From positions 1,054,001-1,118,000 of the forward strand of contig NZ_CANMPQ010000002.1 in the NCBI RefSeq assembly GCF_947499695.1: DNA of 64,000 nt. Reading direction: 5' to 3'. This document shows positions 46,667 through 57,651 of the stretch, piece after piece. The position numbers and the translations under genes are program-made. Under the pieces are notes generated by a model. The model made no database searches and was not told the DNA's origin. It saw only the letters and a list, made by a program, of their open reading frames with translations. Origin of the DNA: an uncultured Allomuricauda sp. (lineage in GTDB: Bacteria > Bacteroidota > Bacteroidia > Flavobacteriales > Flavobacteriaceae). Each line of letters begins with the position of its first letter. Positions within the stretch are counted from its first letter, which is position 1.

Positions 46667-47170
46667 TCAAATGGGCTTGAAATCCGCAATTAGTTCTTTC
46701 AGATAGCCTTTAAGTTGATGCATTTGTGGTTCACCTTTCGATTTTCCCATGCGTCCAAAAGCATACAAAACAAACCATATCAAAATTAAAAATCCCATTC
46801 CGGTAACCCATAAGGTAACGTCCTTTCCTAAGGAGTAGTTTGAATATGCAAATACGCCAAGAATCAGAAAAAGTGTCCCAACTCCAAAATGCAGGAACAT
46901 AAAAAATGTCCAAAGCGAAGGATTTGGACCAAATACGCCATGAATCTTGCTTATTCCCTTTTCAAATGAAGTAAGTTCCAAATGCAATTGTGGGGTCCAA
47001 AATGTTGTGGCCTTCTTCTTAAACCGGATGTAGATGTGCTCATCCAAGCGTTTTACCATAAAAGGATCTCTCGAAGAAGCATCAAAAACCCGTTTTAATT
47101 GTTCCACCTCGGCTTCAAAAGACAACTCAAATCGTGGTCTTAAAACAATTTCATTGGTAAAATCACTCAT
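46667..47170 (-). CDS. small two-helix membrane protein, unknown
   Basis: 167 residues. An N-terminal soluble beta-rich part (about 1-85) reads like a GTP-cyclohydrolase-unrelated, adaptor-type fold. Two membrane helices follow (about 86-108 and 117-140) and then a polar tail. It lies convergent to era and divergent from der. Family not recognised; similar proteins next to era/der in flavobacteria are usually annotated as hypothetical. Confidence 0.7.
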   Translation of the reverse strand: MSDFTNEIVLRPRFELSFEAEVEQLKRVFDASSRDPFMVKRLDEHIYIRFKKKATTFWTPQLHLELTSFEKGISKIHGVFGPNPSLWTFFMFLHFGVGTLFLILGVFAYSNYSLGKDVTLWVTGMGFLILIWFVLYAFGRMGKSKGEPQMHQLKGYLKELIADFKPI

Positions 47171-47222
47171 AAGTAGTTGACATTGATTAAAAAAGGTATA
47201 ATTTTTTCTTCATAAATAGTGG

Positions 47223-47230
47223 TACTTTTG
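47223..47230 (+). promoter_or_regulatory. candidate -7 box TACTTTTG for der
   Basis: Exact TAnnTTTG match 16 bases before the preferred start (47247), giving a very short leader. Confidence 0.55.
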
Positions 47231-47246
47231 CCAAAATTTGATGCAG

Positions 47247-48548
47247 ATGGGCGCTATTGTAGCCATTGTGGGAAGGCCTAATGTAGGGAAATCCACTTTT
47301 TTTAATCGATTAATACAGCGTCGCGAGGCTATTGTTGATGCCGTAAGCGGGGTTACCCGTGACCGCCATTATGGTAAAAGCGATTGGAATGGAAAGGAGT
47401 TTTCGTTGATTGATACGGGTGGATATGTTCTTGGAAGTGATGACATCTTTGAACAGGAAATTGACAAACAGGTAGAACTCGCTATCGATGAGGCTGATGC
47501 CATTATTTTTATGGTAGATGTGGAATCTGGTGTCACAGGGATGGATGAAGACGTATCTCGATTACTTCGAAAGGTGGACAAACCCGTTTTTTTGGCCGTC
47601 AACAAGGTCGACAATGCCCAAAGAGAAACTGATGCAGTCGAGTTTTATGCCTTGGGACTTGGTGAATATTATACCCTATCCAGCATTAACGGCAGTGGAA
47701 CAGGAGAATTATTGGATGCTTTGGTAGAAGTACTTCCGGAAGTTGAAGAAGAAGAGAGCGAATTACCGCGTTTTGCCGTAGTCGGAAGACCCAATGCCGG
47801 AAAATCATCTTTTATAAATGCTCTGATAGGCGAAGACCGTTACATTGTTACGGATATCGCAGGGACCACTCGGGATAGTATAGATACCAAATACAACAGG
47901 TTCGGGTTTGAGTTCAATTTGGTGGATACCGCCGGGATCCGTAGGAAAGCCAAGGTTAGAGAAGACCTGGAATTTTATTCCGTAATGCGATCCGTAAGAG
48001 CAATTGAGCACTGCGACGTCTGTATATTATTGGTGGATGCCACACGTGGGTTTGATGGACAAGTACAGAACATCTTTTGGTTGGCCCAACGCAATAACAA
48101 AGGAGTGGTAATTTTGGTGAACAAATGGGATTTGGTTGAAAAAGAAACCAATTCCGTTAAAGAATACACCCAAAAAATTAAAAAGGCCATAGAGCCTTTT
48201 GATGATGTGCCGATTCTTTTCATTTCTGTGTTGACAAAACAGCGCATTTTTAAAGCGATTGAAACTGCTGTAGATGTGTATAAAAATCGTTCAAAAAAGA
48301 TTGTTACCCGAAAGTTGAACGATATCATGTTGCCCATAATTGAGAAGACATCACCACCTGCATACAAGGGGAAATTTGTAAAAATAAAGTTCTGTACCCA
48401 ACTGCCAACACCTTATCCGCAATTTGCATTTTTCTGCAATTTGCCGCAATATGTGCGGGAACCCTACAAGCGTTTTTTGGAAAACCAGCTCAGGGAAAAC
48501 TTTGATTTTAGCGGGGTACCTATTACCATTTTTATGCGGAAGAAGTAG
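47247..48548 (+). CDS. der: GTPase Der (EngA)
   Basis: Double-GTPase needed for 50S ribosome assembly. First G domain [10 protein letters not shown] and NKVD, second G domain [10 protein letters not shown] and NKWD, then a KH-like C-terminal domain. 433 residues from the ATG at 47247, whose N-terminus [17 protein letters not shown] is usual; earlier in-frame starts (TTG 47238, ATG 47241) would add only three or two residues. The stop is three bases from the convergent pbpC stop. Confidence 0.96.
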   Translation: MGAIVAIVGRPNVGKSTFFNRLIQRREAIVDAVSGVTRDRHYGKSDWNGKEFSLIDTGGYVLGSDDIFEQEIDKQVELAIDEADAIIFMVDVESGVTGMDEDVSRLLRKVDKPVFLAVNKVDNAQRETDAVEFYALGLGEYYTLSSINGSGTGELLDALVEVLPEVEEEESELPRFAVVGRPNAGKSSFINALIGEDRYIVTDIAGTTRDSIDTKYNRFGFEFNLVDTAGIRRKAKVREDLEFYSVMRSVRAIEHCDVCILLVDATRGFDGQVQNIFWLAQRNNKGVVILVNKWDLVEKETNSVKEYTQKIKKAIEPFDDVPILFISVLTKQRIFKAIETAVDVYKNRSKKIVTRKLNDIMLPIIEKTSPPAYKGKFVKIKFCTQLPTPYPQFAFFCNLPQYVREPYKRFLENQLRENFDFSGVPITIFMRKK

Positions 48549-48551
48549 ATT

Positions 48552-50921
48552 TTAGTTTTCAGCCGCCATTTGAACATTCAAATTTTGTTGAATTCGGTTC
48601 CCTTCGTCGTCAACAGCTGTTAGTTTGTAATTTCCTAGTTGAGTTTCAATAATCAATTCATGAAAGTTAGAGGTCGAACCGATATACGTTTCGTCCAAGT
48701 ACCAGTGTACTGTGCTTTCAGATTGTTGGTGCGCCAATTTACATATGATTTCCTTGGAAATTTTGCCTAAATCCCGGGGAAGCAGAATTTCTTCATTGTT
48801 TTTTGGATATATGAATTCCATCAACTGCTTTTCCTCGGCATAGCAGCCTTCTAAAAAGGAGGGCAAACTTTTATAATTTGGATGCGAATTGACATAATAA
48901 TACTCAACTACCGTCGGCAAACTGAACCAGTTTTTCTGCACCATGTTTTCCAGGGCATAGCAGTCTGAATTTACTCGATACTTCTCATTTTTATCCAAAA
49001 ATATTTGATGGTGATAGGGACATGTTTGACTTCTGGTTCCTTTTATGGGTAGTAGTTCTTTTTGGGTGGTATCACAAAAGATGGAAGCTCTGAAACCGGT
49101 TTCCGTACAAATTTCCAGTTCTGCCAAGTCGTCAAAGGGTTCCTGAAACCATCCACTTTGTGGTAATGCATCCAAAACATCAAAAAGAAGGGGAGCGGCA
49201 GCAGTAATTCCTGTTAGTCCTGGCCTTCCTTCGCCATCGGCATTTCCAACCCAGACTCCGATGGCATATTTTGGGGTTACCCCAACCGCCCAAGCATCTT
49301 TAAACCCAAAACTGGTACCTGTTTTCCATGCAATAGCCTGTGATGAATCAAAAAACTGCCAATTTTCGTTTCCTTCAGGACGATTTACCTCTTGTAAAGA
49401 TTTAAAAGTATGGTACAACGAACCGGCATTTAAAACGGTAGGCTCGAATTGTTCGGTGCCAAAATTAGCTTTAGACTGCTGAAAATAGGTTGGTTCAACA
49501 AATTCATTGGTGCGATATGTGCTTGAATTGGATAAAAAATAATTCAGTGTGGAAGCTGCAGAAGCATAGGTTTTGGTAACATCCCATAATGAACTTTCCG
49601 CACCACCTAAAACAAGGGGAAGACCATAATGACTGGCGGGCCTGTCCAATGATTTTAAATTCATTTTATGGAGTTTATTATAGAATTTTTGAAGTCCAAA
49701 TTGTCTTAACAACCGGACCGCGGGCACATTTAAGGAACGTGAAAGTGCTCTACTGGCAGGTACAGCTCCAGCATGTTTTTTGTTGAAATTCTTCGGATTG
49801 TAACCATTGATCACAGTTGGGATATCCTTGACCAAACTATTTGGCAACAGTTGTCCTTCATGCAGAAGTGAGGCAAATAAAAACGGTTTTAAGGTGCTTC
49901 CTGTACTTCTCTTTCGGGTGATGATATCCACATAATTTCCATGGTCTCTAGAGGTGGGCGAATTTCCAACATAGCTGAGCACTTTTCTTGTCTTCACATC
50001 CAATACCAGAATGGACAGATTATAGATTTCGTTGCTTTTCAGTTGGTTGTAATGGCGTTCCGCCAAAAGATTCGCTTGATTTTGCAAATGCCTATCAATG
50101 GATGTTTGAATGCGTTTGCCAGGATGCTCTTTTTTAATACGCTCTGTAAGATGGGGAGCAAGATTGGGCAAGGGACGTGGTTTTTGTGGCAACGGTTCCA
50201 AAATGGCCAACTCATACGTGGTTTGGTCAATATGATTAGTATCCCGTAGCTTTTTAAGCAAACGATTACGTTTTTGAAGCAAAGCCTGTTCATTCCGGCC
50301 GGGAAAAATTAAGGACGGAGCATTAGGTAAAACTGCTAAGGTGGCAGATTGTCCCCAGCTCAATTCATGTGATGGAATACCAAAATAACGCCATGAAGCT
50401 GTTTCCAACCCAACCACATTTCCACCATAAGGCGTATGCGTGGCATATAGTTTTAGAATATCTTCCTTAGAGTGCCGAAATTCTAATCGAGTGGCCAAAA
50501 AGAGCTCAATACACTTCTCAAAGTAGGTTCGGGATTTGTTTTTTCTACTCAACCGAATTACCTGCTGGGTTATGGTGCTCCCACCGCGCCGAGTTTGCTT
50601 CGTAAGGTTGTGCTTTATGGCATTGAAAATGGAAATCGGATTGAATCCAGGATGTTTATAAAAATATTCATCCTCAAACAATAGAACGCTCTGCTTAAAA
50701 CGTTTAGGTATGGAATCCATTTGCGGGAAACGCCACTGTCCATCGTCAGCAATCCGGGCACCTATCAAAACTCCATCATAACTGGTGACCACAGTTGAAG
50801 TTGGCTCTTCAAACAAGATCTTGGGCAAACAAAAGAGCCAGATGAAAAAGAAAATTGCTAAAACAGATAGTTTGAACTTATGTTTTAGTGCAATTCTTTT
50901 TATTGCCAATTTCCATTTCAT
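48552..50921 (-). CDS. pbpC: penicillin-binding protein 1C
   Basis: Bifunctional peptidoglycan enzyme of 789 residues. Cytoplasmic start, one membrane helix (about 15-33), glycosyltransferase domain GT51 (FEDEYFYKHPGFNPISI and GGSTITQQVIRLSR), transpeptidase domain (active serine in STGSTLKP, KTGTS motif) and the C-terminal domain specific to PBP1C. It starts 8 bases downstream of the alpha-2-macroglobulin gene on the same strand, the usual pairing. Confidence 0.95.
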   Translation of the reverse strand: MKWKLAIKRIALKHKFKLSVLAIFFFIWLFCLPKILFEEPTSTVVTSYDGVLIGARIADDGQWRFPQMDSIPKRFKQSVLLFEDEYFYKHPGFNPISIFNAIKHNLTKQTRRGGSTITQQVIRLSRKNKSRTYFEKCIELFLATRLEFRHSKEDILKLYATHTPYGGNVVGLETASWRYFGIPSHELSWGQSATLAVLPNAPSLIFPGRNEQALLQKRNRLLKKLRDTNHIDQTTYELAILEPLPQKPRPLPNLAPHLTERIKKEHPGKRIQTSIDRHLQNQANLLAERHYNQLKSNEIYNLSILVLDVKTRKVLSYVGNSPTSRDHGNYVDIITRKRSTGSTLKPFLFASLLHEGQLLPNSLVKDIPTVINGYNPKNFNKKHAGAVPASRALSRSLNVPAVRLLRQFGLQKFYNKLHKMNLKSLDRPASHYGLPLVLGGAESSLWDVTKTYASAASTLNYFLSNSSTYRTNEFVEPTYFQQSKANFGTEQFEPTVLNAGSLYHTFKSLQEVNRPEGNENWQFFDSSQAIAWKTGTSFGFKDAWAVGVTPKYAIGVWVGNADGEGRPGLTGITAAAPLLFDVLDALPQSGWFQEPFDDLAELEICTETGFRASIFCDTTQKELLPIKGTRSQTCPYHHQIFLDKNEKYRVNSDCYALENMVQKNWFSLPTVVEYYYVNSHPNYKSLPSFLEGCYAEEKQLMEFIYPKNNEEILLPRDLGKISKEIICKLAHQQSESTVHWYLDETYIGSTSNFHELIIETQLGNYKLTAVDDEGNRIQQNLNVQMAAEN

Positions 50922-50929
50922 CTATGAGA

Positions 50930-53900
50930 TCATTGCACGATTGAAATCCATTTTCCCTTGTTTCTGGCTTGGTAGTTGTCATCATACATGGCTTCAACCT
51001 GTGACCCGGGTAGGTAATATTCTCCTAGGAAAGAGGCGTTGAGCTTTACAATGAATGTTTTGGTCTTCTTTCCGGCCAAATCAAAATAAAAATGAGTTCG
51101 GTCATCACGCACATCAATGTACTCTGCTTTGCTTGAATTGGTGTCACTAGTTCCAGCGTAGGAGGTGTTCACAATCTCCCACCCACTTGGAACAATCTGC
51201 GTTAAGGCCAAATTATCGATGTAATCATTGGAGCTATTAAAAACAGTCAATTTTGCCTGTAATTCGGTTCCTTGACGCAATTGGGAAACATCGATTCGGT
51301 TTCCAACGGCATCAAGGTAATCAACAGAAAGTCTTAGATTTTGTTCTTGGGCCAATTCTTGTCCGACAGGGAGCTTACCACTTTGCACCAGTGTTGCATA
51401 AATGGTATTGTTTTGATTGTTTTTGACCTGGATATCTTCCCTTGCCGCCGAAATAACAAGATTCCGTTGTGCGATTGCCCTATCGGTTTTTACAACAATC
51501 TCTTTTCCATTATTGGTAAAAGTTAAATCTAAAGATTTACCACCACTTTTCTTTACCATTTTGGCCATTGCCAAGAGGGCATACGAAGTTTCTTGGGTGC
51601 TATACCATCTTTGTGAAGAAAGATTTTTAGCTAGGGAAACCGCTAAATCCCTTTGTTGGGAGTCGCCTAAAATGACCATAGTCTCTAAAGCCATAGCCCT
51701 GTTTCTGAACACAGAACCATAGGTTCGATAATTATAAGAGTTTGGTCTAAAATCAATATTGGCAATTTGGGCAAGTTCTTTTGCCACTTCTTTTTTACCA
51801 ACCAAGGCGTAGGCAGCTGCCAGTCGCCATTTGGCTTCATTGCTCAGATTTTTTGTTTCCCGAAGACGATTCATTGCCGCTAATTCTGGTTTTTGGGCCA
51901 GCGCCAGTGTATACAAACGGTATGCTTGGGCTATATCGTCATTATATCGAGTTTGTTGATTGCTCCATTGTCGGGCAGTGCTCTTTTGATAGCGTAGCCA
52001 ATTGCTTAAAAAAGTTAGTGGCAGTTGATATCCTTTTTGTTTGGCTTCCAACATAAAATGGCCTGCGTAGGAGGTGCCCCAATCATCGGCACTGCTATAG
52101 CCAGCCCAGTAGCTTAGACCTCCACTTGACGTTTGGAAATCGTTTAGCCTTTTGATAGCGGCCTTAATGTTTTTCTCGGCTTCTTTTTTCTTGTCGAAGG
52201 TAATATCGAGTACATCATCCAAAAATAATTGTGGAAACGCAGCTGAGGTAGTTTGCTCCACACAGCCGTGGGGATATCGTATGAGATATTGCAAACGCTT
52301 GGAAAAATCCATGGGAGGGAGGGTGGAAAATTCAATCGTGGCTTCATTGGTGCCTGATGTTCCAAAAGGTTCAAGTACTATGGATTCAGATTGATTTGCA
52401 TCCAAAGTGTACAAATTGCTTTTGGTGGTGACTGGATTTGGGTTTTCGACATCAATTTCAATTTCGTTGCTGGCATTTTCCCCTGCTCCAGATGCGGTCA
52501 CTTTTATAGTTTGAAACGACTTGCTCGGGTTCACTTTGAAATCAAAATTCACAATTTGTTCACCCACCGAGTTAAAGGTGATATTTTTAGAGGTCGCACC
52601 AATTGGTTCCAACGCCGTCCCTGCATCAACGGAAACTTTGACATTTTTCATCTTTTTTTCCATGGCAAATACAGTGACTGGAATGGTAACTTTTTCACCT
52701 GGTGACAGTTTTCTTGGTAAGGAAGTCAAGACCATCAAAGGTTTCCTGACTGGAGTGGCCTTTTCGGCATTGCCATAAGCACTATTTTGATTTCCAGCAA
52801 TCAACATAGTACGCACGGCACCAACATAGTTGGGCATACTTATGTTATGGGATGCTTTTTCGCCTGCCTTTAAATTAAACGGGCCTAAATAGCTTACCAC
52901 CGGTTTGAAGCGTTGCGCTTTCCTGTTTTTGGCACCTTCGCCAATACCGCCACCTCCAATTTCGTAGATGTTATCGACACTAACAGAATAGGCTCCCATC
53001 ACATCATCAAAAATGTCAAACGTCTTAACTCCCAAAGCTTGTCTTGCATAAAATGAGCCATGGATATCGGGTGTTTTAAATCGGGTAAGGTCCAACAATC
53101 CTTCATCCACAACGGCCAGAGAATAGGTCATGGGTTTATTGTTGGCCTCCGATACACTAACTTTAAATGAAGCTTCCGGTTGCAACACATCAGGCATTTG
53201 AAGCTCAGGATTGAGATGCGTTGCAGGATTTTCGACCAATAACGGTACCACGCCATACAATCGAATTGGCAGGTCGTTGGCAACCTGTCCGTGAGGCTGA
53301 AGCAAGGAAATATTGATGTAAGCATTGGGAGCCATATCGGCTGTAATGGGAATTGTCGCTTTCGTTTCTTTTGCTGAAGTTTCAATCCATTGTTGGGATA
53401 CAACTTCTGACCCATTTTCAATACTTAACAAGGCCCTGCCACCTCTATCCGAAGGAAAAGTTACCACTGCTTCTTCACCCAAGGAATACTTTTCCTTGTT
53501 TGCAGAGAAAACTAAGATTTTTGAGCTCTCTGAATCACCTGAAGCGGGTCTTCTCCACCAATTTCGATAAAAATATGCAGTGCGGCCGGTGGCATGACCT
53601 GAAGCTTCATCAATTACACGAATCAGGAAGCGTCCACCATCATCATCTGGAATGCTTACTTTAAAACTTCCTTTTCCGTTGTTCGTTGTCGTGACCGATA
53701 ATTCTTTAAAGGGTCTATGTACAGTGGCATTTTCATAGCGGGAAAGATTGTCACGACCCCGGTTCCACCACCAACGCCATTCAATTTTAAAGATTTGAAC
53801 TTTTAATTTTCGATTTCCGACAGATTTTCCGTCAGCGTTCACACTCACCAGGTCAAACTCGGTGTTTTCATCGGTTAGGAAAGAACCATATCTGCGTGCT

Positions 53901-56485
53901 TTAGGAGAACGAAGCCCCACAAAGTGGCTAAAAGGGGCCAATTTTTTTGAAAACACATCAATAGAGAAGTCACCGCCTCCTTCAAATACCTTTGTGGTAA
54001 ACGTAGCTTGAAGCATTCCAGGGGCATTTCCATTTATGTTGATTTTTTCATTGATGTTGAGAACCCCATTGTCGTCCAATTTGGACTGGATAAATTGATT
54101 TTCCAATGTATTGAAAGTGCGTACTGGATCTTGAAAAGAGTAATCGTTAAACTTCGGAAAGGCTGAAGGTGCATTTTTAATGTTAGCGTTGATGTCAATC
54201 TTTAGATTGCGAGCCGGGGCTCCATGAAGCCATTGCACTTTGGCTTGACCAATATTGTTTTTGTTGGCTTTTAGAATTTCATCTTCGAAAGAAAAATCAA
54301 CTTTAAGTCTGTTGGGCTTTATAGTGGCAATCTTTAAACTTTTGTTGTATTCGGAGCCACCAACGATTATTTTGGCATTCCAGGTGCCTGTTGGAGCTTC
54401 AGGCTTTGTAGGTATTGGGAAATAATAAAAATCCCCTTCTTTTTTGGCATAAAGTCCACCTTCAATATGTGTTGAACCTTCTTTGAGCACATTTCTTTGG
54501 ACAAGTTTGCCACGGGCATCGCTTACCTCCAAGGTAACTGGATGATTAGCAGGAATAGGATTGTTTTTATCATTCAATACAAAGGTTAAATGCACGGTGT
54601 CTCCAGGACGGTGTACCCCTCTTTCGGTGTATAGGAACCCTTGAAGCCCATTTTGCAAAGTTTCCCCAGAGACATCAAACTTGCTCAGTGAAAGTGCATT
54701 GCCATCTGCCAATTTTGCATAAGCGAAATTGTTGTCCTTTTCTGCGATGGCAAAGGCCAAACTTTTATCGCTATCAAAAATTGCGAATCCAGAAGCATCG
54801 GTAGTGATTTCACCCAAGGGTTGCTGCTGATAGTTATACAGTTTTATCGTTGCATTTGCCTCTGGTTTTGTGGTAAGCAAATTGGTAACCGCAAAATGAT
54901 ACGAGCGATTGTTCCCTTTTTTTACAATCAAACCCAAATCACTTCCCAAAAGGTTTGTGGTAACCAATCGAGTATCATTGTAATAGGCATTATGACATGG
55001 GTTGTCCCTTTCTTCCCAGTTCCAGTCGTAATTTCTCCAATTGTAGATTTCATTGTCCCAATAACGCTCTTCCAAGGTTTCATCGTTTGAGGATGATTCG
55101 ACAACTTCAGAAATACCTTCAGTATCTTCTGTACTTCCACAATCATAAGTAGTATGTTCTTTTTTGAAGCTAAACTCAACCCGATATAGGGAGCCTGGAT
55201 GTACCTTAATCAATTTGGAAAGGTCTAACGCATGAGCTTTCCAATAACTTGTATTTTCATCTCCATTTTCTGTGAGCGGAATTACTTTGTGGGCAACTCT
55301 TCTGCCTACTGTTCTGAGGTCAGAATTGTATTGCTGGGTCAGGTTATTATTTTGAAGAAACTGTAGCATATTGTTCTCAAAAACTTGGATAACCCTTACT
55401 TCAACCGCCGAAAGATTGACTGTTTCAAAGTATATAGGAGTGGAATCGGCATTTGGAAGAATAGTCCCTTTGGAAATGAGCCGCACAGCAGGTTTTAATT
55501 GCTCGAAGGACACCAATTCTGAAAATTGATTTTTTAAGGTGAAACCATATTCACTTTTAATGCCTTCAAAAACGTTCACCCGTACTTCTCCAAGAATACG
55601 GTTGGAGGGATAAATTTTCAATAGATTTCCATCAATTTCATAACGAAGGTTTTGTGCATTTTCAATGGTTACAAGACCGTTGAGGTTTTGGTTTTGTTTT
55701 AAGGGTTCCGAAAAATTCAAGGTTAGGGCCGCATTGGGAGCAGATGTGGTTTTGGCATCCACTACAACGAACTTATTTAGTCCCGGAATTGTATAGGTTT
55801 CTTCACCTTCATTGTCAACACCCATGTTTTTCCCCGTCCAACTGATGTTGAGTTGGCTATCCTCTGTTTTACGCGAGATACTATCGATTTTAAAGCTGAA
55901 ATATTGGGCATTCTCCTCGTTTCCATCCCATTTTACCGTAATCTCTTGATCCCCCTGTTTAACCGAAAGCACATCCTTGATTTTTGAAGCATCCAATACA
56001 TCAGATGCGTTTAGGGTTCCGGAGAGATATTGCCAATTTTTGCTATACGATTGTAGATTACCCAAAGTGATCTTGAAATTAGGGGCTATTGTCTTAAAAC
56101 TGAAAGTATACGTTTTAAAGTCACGGTCAACATCTTCAAAAAGCTTGTTCAGTGCTAAGGTTGTAACATATTCGGTATCTGGTTGTAGGTATTCTGAAGG
56201 TTGAAAAACAAGTTCCCTTCCGTTTTCGATAGACAAGTTCCCTTCAATCTTGGGAGAAATTTTCAGGTATTCTTCGGGAAGTTCTTGGGTTAGCTCAAAC
56301 TGATTCAGTTGTTGGGCAAGAATTATGGTTATGGGTGCAGAGATACTTTGATTACCATGTGTATGGTAGCTGATATAATCTTTGAACTTGAAAAGATTAT
56401 CGGTTTCTGATATAGGTGCTTTCTTTTTACAAGAAACTAAAAGGATAAAGAGAGAAAAAAAGAAAATTCGAAGAAAACGCGACAT
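50930..56485 (-). CDS. alpha-2-macroglobulin-family lipoprotein
   Basis: 1851-residue periplasmic protease trap. Lipoprotein signal (LFILLVSCKKK). A series of MG-type beta domains, a carboxypeptidase-like domain, the central macroglobulin domain, and a helical thioester domain with the intact motif GCVEQ (Cys1408, Gln1411) that can bind a protease covalently. With PBP1C downstream it forms the conserved repair/defence pair: the trap stops proteases entering through a damaged wall while PBP1C repairs it. It is the largest gene in the window. Confidence 0.94.
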   Translation of the reverse strand: MSRFLRIFFFSLFILLVSCKKKAPISETDNLFKFKDYISYHTHGNQSISAPITIILAQQLNQFELTQELPEEYLKISPKIEGNLSIENGRELVFQPSEYLQPDTEYVTTLALNKLFEDVDRDFKTYTFSFKTIAPNFKITLGNLQSYSKNWQYLSGTLNASDVLDASKIKDVLSVKQGDQEITVKWDGNEENAQYFSFKIDSISRKTEDSQLNISWTGKNMGVDNEGEETYTIPGLNKFVVVDAKTTSAPNAALTLNFSEPLKQNQNLNGLVTIENAQNLRYEIDGNLLKIYPSNRILGEVRVNVFEGIKSEYGFTLKNQFSELVSFEQLKPAVRLISKGTILPNADSTPIYFETVNLSAVEVRVIQVFENNMLQFLQNNNLTQQYNSDLRTVGRRVAHKVIPLTENGDENTSYWKAHALDLSKLIKVHPGSLYRVEFSFKKEHTTYDCGSTEDTEGISEVVESSSNDETLEERYWDNEIYNWRNYDWNWEERDNPCHNAYYNDTRLVTTNLLGSDLGLIVKKGNNRSYHFAVTNLLTTKPEANATIKLYNYQQQPLGEITTDASGFAIFDSDKSLAFAIAEKDNNFAYAKLADGNALSLSKFDVSGETLQNGLQGFLYTERGVHRPGDTVHLTFVLNDKNNPIPANHPVTLEVSDARGKLVQRNVLKEGSTHIEGGLYAKKEGDFYYFPIPTKPEAPTGTWNAKIIVGGSEYNKSLKIATIKPNRLKVDFSFEDEILKANKNNIGQAKVQWLHGAPARNLKIDINANIKNAPSAFPKFNDYSFQDPVRTFNTLENQFIQSKLDDNGVLNINEKININGNAPGMLQATFTTKVFEGGGDFSIDVFSKKLAPFSHFVGLRSPKARRYGSFLTDENTEFDLVSVNADGKSVGNRKLKVQIFKIEWRWWWNRGRDNLSRYENATVHRPFKELSVTTTNNGKGSFKVSIPDDDGGRFLIRVIDEASGHATGRTAYFYRNWWRRPASGDSESSKILVFSANKEKYSLGEEAVVTFPSDRGGRALLSIENGSEVVSQQWIETSAKETKATIPITADMAPNAYINISLLQPHGQVANDLPIRLYGVVPLLVENPATHLNPELQMPDVLQPEASFKVSVSEANNKPMTYSLAVVDEGLLDLTRFKTPDIHGSFYARQALGVKTFDIFDDVMGAYSVSVDNIYEIGGGGIGEGAKNRKAQRFKPVVSYLGPFNLKAGEKASHNISMPNYVGAVRTMLIAGNQNSAYGNAEKATPVRKPLMVLTSLPRKLSPGEKVTIPVTVFAMEKKMKNVKVSVDAGTALEPIGATSKNITFNSVGEQIVNFDFKVNPSKSFQTIKVTASGAGENASNEIEIDVENPNPVTTKSNLYTLDANQSESIVLEPFGTSGTNEATIEFSTLPPMDFSKRLQYLIRYPHGCVEQTTSAAFPQLFLDDVLDITFDKKKEAEKNIKAAIKRLNDFQTSSGGLSYWAGYSSADDWGTSYAGHFMLEAKQKGYQLPLTFLSNWLRYQKSTARQWSNQQTRYNDDIAQAYRLYTLALAQKPELAAMNRLRETKNLSNEAKWRLAAAYALVGKKEVAKELAQIANIDFRPNSYNYRTYGSVFRNRAMALETMVILGDSQQRDLAVSLAKNLSSQRWYSTQETSYALLAMAKMVKKSGGKSLDLTFTNNGKEIVVKTDRAIAQRNLVISAAREDIQVKNNQNNTIYATLVQSGKLPVGQELAQEQNLRLSVDYLDAVGNRIDVSQLRQGTELQAKLTVFNSSNDYIDNLALTQIVPSGWEIVNTSYAGTSDTNSSKAEYIDVRDDRTHFYFDLAGKKTKTFIVKLNASFLGEYYLPGSQVEAMYDDNYQARNKGKWISIVQ

Positions 56486-56702
56486 GCCAAATAGGAATTA
56501 ATTATACTGCGACTTTACCACAGACAAGATAGCTCAAAAATGGATGTTGGGGCACACCGAGTTTATGAATAACTCGATAAGATATACGGATGGTTCTGGT
56601 ATGCAGGACTTAACCTTATGAAATATTTATGATTTATGACAAAGCGAGTGCCTCACAAAATTGATAAATTGATAGCATCAATAACTTAAAACTAATACAG
56701 CC

Positions 56703-57119
56703 ATGATTCGCAACCTTCTTTTATTGTTCTTTTCAGTAAGTATTTTTTACACAGCAAATGCCCAAGAATCCGATTATCAACTTGTGGAAAAAACCTTAAA
56801 TTATTACATGGACGGTGGTACCAATAATGACTTTAATACCTTAAAAAAGGCTTTTCACGAAACTGCCACAATGAAATACATTACCAAAGAAGGCTATAAG
56901 GAAGTAAATGCATTGGAGTTTTTTTCGGGCATGGATGCCTCAAAACCAAAATCAAATAGAAAAACTAGAATTGCTGATATTACCATATCTGGTCATGCAG
57001 CTAATGCCCGCTTGGAGTTGGAGTATAAGGACTTTACTTTTGTAGATTTTATGAATCTGCTAAAAGTTGATGGTGAATGGAAAATTGTGAGCAAGATTTT
57101 TTATAAACGGATGGAGTAG
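56703..57119 (+). CDS. secreted SnoaL/NTF2-like protein (putative lumazine-binding)
   Basis: 138 residues with a signal peptide ending TANAQE and a single NTF2-like cone fold (YQLVEKTLNYYMDGGTNND at the start, KVDGEWKIVSKIFYKR at the end), the pattern of the putative lumazine-binding family common in flavobacteria. Ligand not known. It lies alone between two convergent operons, and its stop is 3 bases from the next convergent stop. Confidence 0.85.
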   Translation: MIRNLLLLFFSVSIFYTANAQESDYQLVEKTLNYYMDGGTNNDFNTLKKAFHETATMKYITKEGYKEVNALEFFSGMDASKPKSNRKTRIADITISGHAANARLELEYKDFTFVDFMNLLKVDGEWKIVSKIFYKRME

Positions 57120-57122
57120 TCA

Positions 57123-57605
57123 TTACTCCGGAACAAAAACCGTAACTCTAACAGGCAAGATGCCGTTATTTGTGAACTCTCCTGCGATTCCGGACAGTGA
57201 GGCATCGTCAACACCAGTATATGGCCCGCAACAAAAACTACCCGCTCCATCAAAAGTGGTTAGGTCAAAAGTGAAAGTTGCCGCGTCTCCCAGACTTATT
57301 TGGTAGGATTGCTCGCCGATAGGTACATCTTGTAAGCTAATTATTAAAATGTCTTGGTTTTCAAAGTCCTTTTGCAATTCAAAATCAACTGTATTGGCAT
57401 TTGCGTCCGAAATATCTATTTGGTCCGGGGGGTAAACCCCATTTGTGATAAGGTTTGCGCCGGTAGTATTATCTATAAATTCGAAGTATACAAAATCATC
57501 AACAGCTGCACAGTCAACAAGGGAACAGTCTTCAATAGTATCATCTTGTGAGCAGATAACTGCATTGAAAAGCATGGAGTAAAGAATCAACTTTTTTAAG
57601 AACAT
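57123..57605 (-). CDS. small cysteine-containing exported protein
   Basis: 160 residues, with a hydrophobic leader (LILYSMLFNAVICS) that could be a signal peptide or a poor lipobox, then a short CSLVDCAAVDD segment and a beta-sandwich-like domain (FDLTTFDGAGSFCCGPYTG). Similar small proteins occur widely in flavobacteria without known function. Possibly the last gene of the LemA/TPM operon (47 bases behind). Confidence 0.7.
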   Translation of the reverse strand: MFLKKLILYSMLFNAVICSQDDTIEDCSLVDCAAVDDFVYFEFIDNTTGANLITNGVYPPDQIDISDANANTVDFELQKDFENQDILIISLQDVPIGEQSYQISLGDAATFTFDLTTFDGAGSFCCGPYTGVDDASLSGIAGEFTNNGILPVRVTVFVPE

Positions 57606-57651
57606 AGCTGGAGTTTTTTATTAGAGATGATGAGATGGGGTTAAAGTTGCG

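Noticed and set aside
49261..49482. 73-codon plus-strand frame inside pbpC
   Set aside because: Shadow of the transpeptidase domain; no independent start context.
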